Of a DNA stretch of 19,738 bases, positions 13,702 through 19,738 are shown piece after piece (positions within the stretch are counted from its first letter, which is position 1; the number at the start of each line of letters is the position of its first letter). This DNA is from Bordetella parapertussis. Its GTDB lineage: Bacteria > Pseudomonadota > Gammaproteobacteria > Burkholderiales > Burkholderiaceae_C. The notes beneath the pieces are model-generated. The model did not search any database. It had not been told where the DNA came from and was given only the letters and a program-made list of their open reading frames with translations. The stretch spans positions 1 through 19,738 of the forward strand of contig CAMCWS010000132.1 of the NCBI GenBank assembly GCA_945882755.1, in the 5' to 3' direction. A program made the position numbers and the translations under genes.

Positions 13702-14094
13702 ATGCTCTCTTTGCTGACAAACCGAATCAAAGCTTGGGCGAAAAGCCTAAAACGCGATGTGATGACGCTGTGGTTTGTGCTCAAGCACCCCCAAGCCCCT
13801 TGGTATGCCCGTGCCTTGGCCGCTCTGCTGACCGCTTATGCGCTCAGCCCCATTGACCTCATTCCTGACTTCATACCTGTCTTGGGTTACCTGGACGACC
13901 TGATCATTGTGCCGGTGGGCATTTGGCTGCTGCTGAAAATCATCCCCGCTCAGGTACTGGATGAATGCAGAAACCAAGCCGACGAATGGTTTAGTCAAGA
14001 CAAGCAAAAACCACGCAGCTGGGTGGGTTTGACCCTGATCCTCAGTTTGTGGGGCTTGGCTGCTTGGTTGACTTATTCCGCCGTGACAAACTAA
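13702..14094 (+). CDS. DUF1232 / YkvA-family membrane protein
   Basis: A 130-aa protein with the DUF1232 core YALSPIDLIPDFIPVLGYLDDLIIVP at about 45-70. It has hydrophobic segments around 39-82 and a final transmembrane helix at about 107-125 (WVGLTLILSLWGLAAWLTY). The role of the family is unknown. It is divergent from the dioxygenase with 67 bp between starts and ends just before a T-tailed hairpin. Confidence 0.88.
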   Translation: MLSLLTNRIKAWAKSLKRDVMTLWFVLKHPQAPWYARALAALLTAYALSPIDLIPDFIPVLGYLDDLIIVPVGIWLLLKIIPAQVLDECRNQADEWFSQDKQKPRSWVGLTLILSLWGLAAWLTYSAVTN

Positions 14095-14114
14095 TTTCAT
14101 TTAGACCATCGCTT

Positions 14115-14139
14115 AAAGCCATACCCTCTATGGTTTTTT
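14115..14139 (+). terminator. Intrinsic terminator of the DUF1232 gene
   Basis: AAAGCCATA and TATGGTTTT form a stem of nine pairs with one G-T wobble around a CCCTC loop, running into a T tract. It begins about 20 bp after the DUF1232 stop. Confidence 0.65.
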
Positions 14140-14158
14140 GCCGTTTGTGGCAATAATT

Positions 14159-14189
14159 AAAAAGCCCCGTCTGGATGGGGCTTTTTTTT
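14159..14189. terminator. Bidirectional intrinsic terminator
   Basis: AAAAAGCCCC (14159-14168), an 8-nt loop and GGGGCTTTTT (14177-14186) form a perfect stem with T tracts in both directions. It separates the DUF1232 gene from the convergent secreted-protein gene, whose stop codon lies in its right edge at 14188-14190. Confidence 0.9.
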
Positions 14190-14658
14190 AATCAATCTGA
14201 TCCAAGCTTAGTTCGTCAATTTTCATATAGAAGTCTGTTGTACCCTTTAGGCTCTTACACTTTAAGTAAGTATCTTTTGATTTGATTGTTACAGTCACAC
14301 CCGCTTCTTTCTTTCCTTTTACATCTTGGGTATAAACGGTGTATGCGGTGTCTGACTTTCTAAACTGCAACTCTTGTATCAAGCTTTGTTCTGCAGAGCT
14401 GTAAAGTCTATTTGATTTAAATGATTTTTTTGGATGCACATTTTTTTCTGGATAAACCATATCTAATTTCTCTGGAGTTCCAAATCTGTACTGCATCCAA
14501 CCCTTTTCACTATCTAGATCTTTAGATCCACAAACTGATAGTATTTTTTTTCCAATCTCACAGCTTAATATGTTCATCTCCTCCGGAACACATAACGTTT
14601 GAGCTTGAGCTCCTATTGAAGTTAAGAAGAGCGTTGTGAAGAGAATTTTTTTGCGCAT
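14188..14658 (-). CDS. Small secreted protein of unknown function
   Basis: A 156-aa protein I do not recognise. A Sec signal peptide is clear: MRKKILFTTLFLTSIGAQAQ, cleaved probably after Ala19. The mature part is lysine-rich, with four cysteines (23, 33, 43, 134) that could form two disulfides in the periplasm, and predicted beta-strands (AYTVYTQDVKG, AGVTVTIKSKDTYLKC). The ATG at 14658 has AAGGA at good spacing. It is AT-rich compared with the genes to its left. A TTGTCA (14710-14715) with a TTTAAA at 15 bp may be its promoter. Confidence 0.75.
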   Translation of the reverse strand: MRKKILFTTLFLTSIGAQAQTLCVPEEMNILSCEIGKKILSVCGSKDLDSEKGWMQYRFGTPEKLDMVYPEKNVHPKKSFKSNRLYSSAEQSLIQELQFRKSDTAYTVYTQDVKGKKEAGVTVTIKSKDTYLKCKSLKGTTDFYMKIDELSLDQID

Positions 14659-14715
14659 TAGAAGTCCTTTTTCATTTGTGTTGATTTCTTTAAACAAAAA
14701 GATACGGCTTGACAA

Positions 14716-15024
14716 TAAAAATTAAAGTTATTTTCCATCTAAACAAAGAAGAGTAACCTTACATATTCACTTGTATTAATACCTTTTTCTACTTTATTCC
14801 AATTTTATTTTTTCGTAGCAAGGATTGGGAACTTGGCGCTTATGCTCTCCTCTTCTTTTATCCAGTCCTTTTCATGTAGCTCAACTCTCTTCGAATGCTA
14901 AGGTGGTTATTGATTTCAGCTTCGACCCCGCAGACGTGCAAAAGAAAATCACTCCACTGTAACGGAGTGACTTTGCTCCGTTTTTCTTGATTTATCTGAT
15001 ACTTTTGTTTTAATTCAGACACCC
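14716..15024. other. AT-rich intergenic region left of the recombinases
   Basis: No gene is clearly supported in this 309-bp stretch. A plus-strand frame without an ATG start is open from about 14818 to a TAA at 14960-14962 (end: VVIDFSFDPADVQKKITPL). It stops exactly where a plus-strand terminator hairpin begins, so it could be the tail of a broken gene. The left boundary of the recombinase element is probably within or near this region. Confidence 0.5.
14941..14986. terminator. Nested bidirectional terminator next to the recombinases
   Basis: Two offset hairpins share the segment GGAGTGA. For plus-strand transcripts, ACGGAG (14962-14967) pairs with CTCCGT (14976-14981) and a T tract follows. 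For minus-strand transcripts, the stem is TCACTCC/GGAGTGA (14949-14955 with 14964-14970), followed on that strand by TTTTCTTT. The minus-strand terminator would end the recombinase operon, whose last stop is at 15025. Confidence 0.75.
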
Positions 15025-16716
15025 TCAGAGCGCTTTTTTTTTGCTACCACGCTCTAAATGCGGGTCTAGAGTGAGGCTTCGGCTTCCCTCGTGAACTCGG
15101 TACGGACCAGATTTTTTACCCTTGCTTTCGTACTCTAAAGAGTCGTTGACGATAGGTAGCTGAAACTGAACCGTTAGTTGGTGTGTCTTGGTGTCTAGCA
15201 ATTTAACATCAATTCCAGTTAGCAAACCTTCAAGAAACGCTCTCTTTTGCTGAGGCGTGAATTTCTTTTGTTCGGCGATTTGCTTCTTAAACATCCCTAC
15301 CCAATCAACCCATTTTTGGTGTCGAGCTACTCCATCGATTTCATCCTGAAGCAACTCAACTTGAGCTTCAGTTGAGGTTCTTTCATCGGTGATGTTTGCT
15401 TTGATCATTGGGTACTGATCCAAACTTACCCGCTCCAAAATTCGATTGGTTTCAACCAGCACAAGCGCCTCATTGAGTTTCAAGATCTGCTTTTTCAGAT
15501 CCTTGATCTTCAGTTTCGCAACTTTCAACTGTGTGTCATCAAGACGCGCTTTACCTAATTCCGCGTGGGTTTTTTTCTTGACCTGTTCTTTGAGGATGAC
15601 ACTTTTGCTCATCACACTAATCACCGTATCCCAGACAACATCATCAGTCTCGGATAGGTTTAGTGAACGGGTCATCTGACAGACTCGACCACGCTTCCAC
15701 TTATCCGCTTCAGCGATCTTGGTCTTACCCCAATCTCTCATCTTTTTAGGACAGTAGTAGACCTGCTTTCCTACACTTGAGCGAGTTTCACCGCTCATTA
15801 ATTTTCCACAATGCGCACAACGGATTAAGCCCGTCAACAAGTAGAAGTGCTTCTGTGGGTTTTCACTGGATCGTCGCTCTTTATGGCGCTTCTTGGTAGC
15901 CTCAACCTTCTTCCACAAAGCGCTGGAGAGAATCCTAGGACACTCGACACGAATCGATTCACCCGATCGTTTGTCGTTGTACTCCCAATAGCCCAAATAG
16001 TGAGTGTTACGAAGCAAGGCTTGAATAGAACCCAAAGCCCAACCCTTACCCATTCTTCTTGGCTTCACGCCGTTTGAATCGAGCAAAACCTTAATGTCGA
16101 TGGTCGGCGTTTGGTTGGCGTACTCAGTAAAAATCCGACTCACCCACTCAGACTCTTCCTTGTTAACCACCAAGTGTTTCTTCTCAACGGAATACCCAAA
16201 TGGTGGCGGTCCACCCAACCAAAAACCTTGCTTAACACGAGCCAACTTTCCTAAGCGTGTACGTTCTGCCCGTTGAGCGTTATCGAGCTGTCCCATCGCA
16301 TCCATAACTGATTTAAAAAATTGGTCAGATGGGTTAGCCAGCTCGTAAGTACTGTCTTTGGTGTAAAGGGTCACTCCATTTCGACTACAAGCAATTCGAA
16401 ACGCTGATGAAACGCTGTCTTGTCTTGACAACCTTGACTGGTCATAAACAAAGAGGTGCTTGATTTCACCCGCCACAATTTTGTTGTAAACCTGAGAAAG
16501 TACGGGGCGCTTAGCAATCTCTTCGTGATTGGAAGACTTACCGCCCTCATTCCAAAGGATGGGGGTAAAGCCCAATTCCTTAGCCTTCTTAGCACCCATT
16601 TCAGCTTGGAAGTCGAGCGACATTCCCTCGTCAGCTTGGACTGCTGTGGACACCCGTGTGTAAATGTGAAGAGTGGTTGACAGATCTTCACCCTTCGCTG
16701 TCTTTTGAGTCGCCAA
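15025..16716 (-). CDS. Large serine recombinase
   Basis: A 563-aa large serine recombinase. The N-terminal resolvase domain (about 15-160) has the nucleophile Ser23 in YTRVST with Arg21, and YDQSRLSRQD with Arg95 and Arg98. The recombinase domain follows (about 170-290: GGPPPFGYSV, LLRNTHYLGYWEYNDKRSGE). A zinc ribbon has Cys300, Cys303, Cys322 and Cys346, then comes a Lys/Leu-rich coiled coil (about 385-430 and beyond). Such enzymes integrate and excise elements between short att sites. The start is TTG at 16716, supported by AAGGAG six bases upstream. It lies 32 nt after the small recombinase and is probably cotranscribed. Confidence 0.92.
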   Translation of the reverse strand: MATQKTAKGEDLSTTLHIYTRVSTAVQADEGMSLDFQAEMGAKKAKELGFTPILWNEGGKSSNHEEIAKRPVLSQVYNKIVAGEIKHLFVYDQSRLSRQDSVSSAFRIACSRNGVTLYTKDSTYELANPSDQFFKSVMDAMGQLDNAQRAERTRLGKLARVKQGFWLGGPPPFGYSVEKKHLVVNKEESEWVSRIFTEYANQTPTIDIKVLLDSNGVKPRRMGKGWALGSIQALLRNTHYLGYWEYNDKRSGESIRVECPRILSSALWKKVEATKKRHKERRSSENPQKHFYLLTGLIRCAHCGKLMSGETRSSVGKQVYYCPKKMRDWGKTKIAEADKWKRGRVCQMTRSLNLSETDDVVWDTVISVMSKSVILKEQVKKKTHAELGKARLDDTQLKVAKLKIKDLKKQILKLNEALVLVETNRILERVSLDQYPMIKANITDERTSTEAQVELLQDEIDGVARHQKWVDWVGMFKKQIAEQKKFTPQQKRAFLEGLLTGIDVKLLDTKTHQLTVQFQLPIVNDSLEYESKGKKSGPYRVHEGSRSLTLDPHLERGSKKKAL

Positions 16717-16748
16717 CTGTCGCTCCTTATTTTGGTTTTAAGCGTATC

Positions 16749-17402
16749 TTAAAAAAATGTTGCTACTGTTGAATGCGACATCGTGACCCCGTGGGTTCGG
16801 TCAAGCCACTTCGAGATTCGGCGAAGGCTCATTCCACGTCTTCGCATCACTTTCATTTGTTTGATGATTGCTTGCTGATCAGGATCGGGAATCAGCTTCT
16901 CTTGATCAACGGTGAACCCAAACCGAGTGAACCCACCAAGAAACTTTCCTTCAGTCTTCTGAGTTTGCTTAACCTCACGTATCCTTGTAGCGATACGCTC
17001 ACGCTCAAAGGTTGCGAAGGCGGAAAGGATCGTAAAGATCACTGAGCCGATTCCATCATTGGTGACGTCGCCGCCGAGATCAATGAAGTGAACCGAGACG
17101 CCTCGCTGTTTTAGCTCGTGGAGCGTGTTGAGGGCGTTCCTTGTGTTGCGAAAGGCTCGATCAAGTTTAGAGAAGACGAGGACATCACCACGCTGAAGAC
17201 TAGCGAACAACTTAGCGCCCTCTGGACGCTTTTCGAACTCAAGGCTCCCGCTGACCCCTTTTTCGGTGATGAGGTTCTCGCTAGGAATGCTGTAACCCTT
17301 CAACTCCGAGTAGGACTTGATCTGGCGGAGCTGGGTCTCTAGGCTGTCGCCTTCATTGGCTTGCTGAAGGGTACTGACACGAACATAACCATAGGTATTC
17401 AT
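16749..17402 (-). CDS. Small serine recombinase (resolvase/invertase type)
   Basis: A 217-aa serine recombinase. The catalytic domain has Ser10 in YGYVRVST, and VFSKLDRAFRNTRNAL with the conserved arginines. LSAFATFERERIATRIREVKQ is the long E helix. The C-terminal helix-turn-helix is complete (MSLRRISKWLDRTHGVTMSHSTVATFF). The ATG at 17402 has GGAG upstream. It heads the operon with the large recombinase. It could resolve, invert or assist excision; the target is unknown. The stop comes within a run of seven T, but a slip there would add only a few residues. Confidence 0.93.
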   Translation of the reverse strand: MNTYGYVRVSTLQQANEGDSLETQLRQIKSYSELKGYSIPSENLITEKGVSGSLEFEKRPEGAKLFASLQRGDVLVFSKLDRAFRNTRNALNTLHELKQRGVSVHFIDLGGDVTNDGIGSVIFTILSAFATFERERIATRIREVKQTQKTEGKFLGGFTRFGFTVDQEKLIPDPDQQAIIKQMKVMRRRGMSLRRISKWLDRTHGVTMSHSTVATFF

Positions 17403-17410
17403 AATAGCTC

Positions 17411-17462
17411 CATAAATCTCAATTTATGAAACAATTATAGTTAATTTCTTCTTTAAAATCAA
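17411..17462 (-). promoter_or_regulatory. Recombinase operon promoter with palindrome
   Basis: TTGATT (17457-17462), a 17-bp spacer and a perfect TATAAT (17434-17439) make a strong sigma-70 promoter on the minus strand. CATAAAT (17411-17417) and ATTTATG (17422-17428) form an inverted repeat with a 4-base spacer at the predicted transcription start. This is a likely operator, perhaps for autoregulation by the small recombinase. Confidence 0.65.
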
Positions 17463-17480
17463 GGACTTTTTTGACTTTCC

Positions 17481-17540
17481 GTAAAGACCGTCTCAGGGCG
17501 AACTTTACAGTCGTTCGGCTCGCTGTAGCGAGGTTTACGA
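17481..17540. repeat. Structured repeat region between recombinase and hsdM
   Basis: GCGAACTTTACAG (17498-17510) and GCGAGGTTTACGA (17528-17540) are related direct repeats exactly 30 bp apart. GTAAAG at 17481-17486 forms an inverted partner to CTTTAC. A short hairpin CTCGC-TGTA-GCGAG (17519-17532) lies between. The region is GC-richer than its surroundings. It could be a recombination (res/att) site, an operator array or a small RNA; none is proven. Confidence 0.45.
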
Positions 17541-17676
17541 CCCTGATAGCCTCAAGGGGGCGGGCGCTAAAAACAGGAAGCAAGAAATCAAAAGAAAAAC
17601 AGATGCGTCGGGGCTAGAAACAACCACTAACTAGCTCACACAAATTAAACTGAGAAGTAAATATAAAAGAGAAAAA

Positions 17677-19416
17677 ATGAGCAACGCAACCAACCTTTCA
17701 TCATTCATCTGGTCAGTAGCTGACCTACTCAGAGGTAGCTACAGACAATCAGACTACGGTAAGGTAATCCTTCCTTTTACGGTTCTGCGTCGCTTGGACT
17801 GTATTCTTGAGCCGACGAAGGATCGGGTGCTTGAAGAGTTCAAAAAGCGCACAAGTGAAGGTGTAGACCCAACACCCTTCCTGACTCGTATCGCCAAGCA
17901 AACTTTTTACAATTCATCACCTCTCGATTTGAGCAAGGCGTTAGCAGAGCCAACCCACACCCGTTCAAATCTTTTGAGCTACATCAACGGCTTCTCTAGC
18001 AACATTGGCGATATTTTTGAGAAATATGAGTTTGATGATCAGATAGACAAACTCGCTAACGCAGACCTTCTTTACCTAGTCAGCAAAAAATTTACTGAGA
18101 TTGATCTTCACCCTGATCATGTCAGCAACGCAGACATGGGGCTAATCTTTGAAGAGTTGATTCGGAAGTTTGCTGAACTCTCTAACGAGACCGCAGGTGA
18201 ACACTTCACGCCACGTGAAGTTATCCGTTTGATGGTGGACTTACTTTTCCACGGCGATAACGAAGCATTAGTTAAGCCTGGAGTGATACGCACTCTGTAT
18301 GACCCAACCGCAGGTACTGGCGGTATGTTGTCCATCGCAGAAGAATATTTAACTGGGGCTAATGGTTTAAACCCTGACGCAACTTTGATTGTCAGTGGAC
18401 AAGAGTTAAATCCCGAATCCTACGCAATCTGTAAAGGTGACATGCTCATCAAGGGACAGGATGTCAGCAATATTAAGTTTGGCGACACGTTAAAAAACGA
18501 TGGACATGCGGGAGCAAAGTTTGACTATGGGCTATCTAATCCACCATTTGGAGTTGAGTGGAAAAAGTCTGAAAAAGAAGTAAAAGAAGAACATGAGCGA
18601 CTTGGGTTTGCTGGTCGTTTTGGTCCAGGTCTTCCGAGGATATCGGATGGAAGTTTGCTCTTCTTGCTTCACCTAATTAGCAAAATGCGTGAGCCAGAAA
18701 AAGGGGGTGGACGTATAGCTATTGTTTTAAATGGTTCGCCGCTGTTCACTGGTGGGGCTGGTTCTGGCGAAAGTGAAATACGCAAGTGGGTAATTGAACA
18801 AGACTTGCTTGAAGCGATCATAGGGTTACCCACCGACATGTTCTACAACACGGGTATATCAACCTACATTTGGGTCTTGTCTAATCACAAGACTAAGAAG
18901 CGAAAGGGAAAAATTCAACTCATAAACGCAAGTGATTTTTTTCAGAAAATGAGAAAAACACTTGGACATAAACGAAAACAATTAGGCGATAGTGACATAG
19001 AACGAATCATCAAACTATATGAATTATTCGAAGAAAATGAAAACTCGAAGATTTTTGACTACAGAGAGTTCGGCTATACAACACTCACTGTAGAACGCCC
19101 TTTACGTGATCAAGAAGGAAAAATTGTTTTTTCAACAAAAGGTAAAACAAAAGGAAAGCCCTTAGCAAATAGTAATTTACGTGATACTGAAAATGTCCCA
19201 CTGAAAGAAGATGTCGAGGAATACTTCATTCGAGAAGTATCAACACATGCGCCTGACGCTTGGATAGACCATGAAAAAACTAAGGTCGGGTTTGAAATTC
19301 CATTTAACCGCCACTTCTACGTCTTCAAGCCGCCACGACAACTTTCTGAAATTGATGCTGAATTGAAAGAATCTACCAACAAAATCCTTGAAATGATCCA
19401 AGGGCTGTCCGCATGA
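17677..19416 (+). CDS. hsdM: Type I restriction-modification methyltransferase subunit HsdM
   Basis: A 579-aa N6-adenine methyltransferase subunit. The N-terminal helical HsdM domain (about 5-140) starts LSSFIWSVADLLRGSYRQSDYGKVILPFTVLRRLD. The methylase core has the AdoMet-binding motif DPTAGTGGML (209-218) and the catalytic NPPF (288-291). FEELIRKFAE and GEHFTPREVIRLMVDL are typical of HsdM. With two HsdM and one HsdS it methylates a bipartite site to protect host DNA. The upstream Shine-Dalgarno is poor (AGAG). It overlaps hsdS by 4 nt; hsdR is not in the window. Confidence 0.97.
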   Translation: MSNATNLSSFIWSVADLLRGSYRQSDYGKVILPFTVLRRLDCILEPTKDRVLEEFKKRTSEGVDPTPFLTRIAKQTFYNSSPLDLSKALAEPTHTRSNLLSYINGFSSNIGDIFEKYEFDDQIDKLANADLLYLVSKKFTEIDLHPDHVSNADMGLIFEELIRKFAELSNETAGEHFTPREVIRLMVDLLFHGDNEALVKPGVIRTLYDPTAGTGGMLSIAEEYLTGANGLNPDATLIVSGQELNPESYAICKGDMLIKGQDVSNIKFGDTLKNDGHAGAKFDYGLSNPPFGVEWKKSEKEVKEEHERLGFAGRFGPGLPRISDGSLLFLLHLISKMREPEKGGGRIAIVLNGSPLFTGGAGSGESEIRKWVIEQDLLEAIIGLPTDMFYNTGISTYIWVLSNHKTKKRKGKIQLINASDFFQKMRKTLGHKRKQLGDSDIERIIKLYELFEENENSKIFDYREFGYTTLTVERPLRDQEGKIVFSTKGKTKGKPLANSNLRDTENVPLKEDVEEYFIREVSTHAPDAWIDHEKTKVGFEIPFNRHFYVFKPPRQLSEIDAELKESTNKILEMIQGLSA

Positions 19417-19738
19417 GCTTTCCACGTTATCCGGAATATAAAGAAACTAATGTAGAGTGGCTTGGAAAAGTACCTAATCATTGGGATGTGATCAGCATTC
19501 GGAGACTATCACCTGTTCAACGAGGAGCGTCACCAAGACCAATTGATGATCCAAAATTCTTTGATGAGAATGGCGAGTACTCTTGGGTCAGAATAGCCGA
19601 CGTTTCAGCCTCAAATGGTTTTTTGGAGAATACACCTCAGAAATTATCAGATCTGGGAAGTTCTCTTAGCGTCAAACTAGAACCAAATAATCTTTTTGTG
19701 AGTATCGCTGGAACTGTTGGGAAACCTTGTATCACCAA
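19413..19738 (+). CDS. hsdS: Type I specificity subunit HsdS, N-terminal part (cut by window edge)
   Basis: The first 108 codons of HsdS, which selects the DNA target of the type I system. It reads MSFPRYPEYKETNVEWLGKV followed by PNHWDVISIRRLSPVQRGASP, then WVRIADVS and LFVSIAGTVGKPCIT, the usual start of the first target-recognition domain. The ATG lies within the hsdM stop (ATGA at 19413-19416). The second recognition domain and the spacer helices are beyond the window. Confidence 0.95.
   Translation, partial: MSFPRYPEYKETNVEWLGKVPNHWDVISIRRLSPVQRGASPRPIDDPKFFDENGEYSWVRIADVSASNGFLENTPQKLSDLGSSLSVKLEPNNLFVSIAGTVGKPCIT

Noticed and set aside
16741..16760. Programmed frameshift at the T7 run ending the small recombinase, fusing it to the large one.
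   Set aside because: The alternative frame stops after a few codons. The large recombinase has its own Shine-Dalgarno and a complete catalytic domain.
1..19738. CRISPR arrays, rRNA or tRNA genes.
   Set aside because: No regularly spaced direct repeats of CRISPR type and no recognisable rRNA or tRNA sequence were found on either strand by eye.

Overview
The window looks like a chromosomal segment of a betaproteobacterium of the order Burkholderiales, probably Comamonadaceae (Limnohabitans/Rhodoferax-like). I infer this from the style of the his genes, the order hisC-hisB-hisH-hisA-hisF followed by hisI-hisE and a HIT gene, and the moderately GC-rich core genes. No rRNA, tRNA or CRISPR array was seen.

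Backbone: on the minus strand, reading down from about 11.3 kb, hisC, hisB, hisH, hisA and hisF form a tight operon (7358-11317). The last two histidine genes, hisI and hisE, and a HIT-family gene lie at 1-1023. Divergent from hisC are a lipoprotein with a 3-keto-disaccharide hydrolase (DUF1080) domain and a Cho-type GIY-YIG nuclease. After these come a convergent DODA-type extradiol dioxygenase and a DUF1232/YkvA membrane protein.

Accessory island 1 (about 1024-7357) sits between hisF and hisI. It is packed with toxin-antitoxin (TA) and defence genes: two brnT-brnA modules, yefM-yoeB, hicA-hicB, an orphan DUF433 antitoxin, a hicB remnant, an addiction-module antitoxin followed by an internally deleted RelE/ParE toxin, and an Abi-alpha (DUF4393) gene. 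It also carries a beta-lactamase-fold lipoprotein and two copies of a cupin gene, one of them a pseudogene. As a result hisI-hisE-HIT lie directly downstream of a brnT-brnA module and have no evident promoter of their own. A 58-bp attC-like site follows the Abi-alpha stop codon, and a half site follows hicB. This suggests, without proving, that some of these genes arrived as integron-type cassettes.

Accessory island 2 (about 14.2 kb to the window end) is lower in GC. It has an unknown small secreted protein, two adjacent serine recombinases (a small resolvase type and a 563-aa large type) behind a good promoter, a structured intergenic stretch with direct repeats, and the start of a type I restriction-modification system (hsdM, then hsdS cut by the window end). 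This reads as a recombinase-carried defence element.

No gene family here is clearly new. The most interesting features are the architectural ones: a split his operon under possible TA-promoter control, cassette-like junctions, and several TA modules caught in stages of decay.
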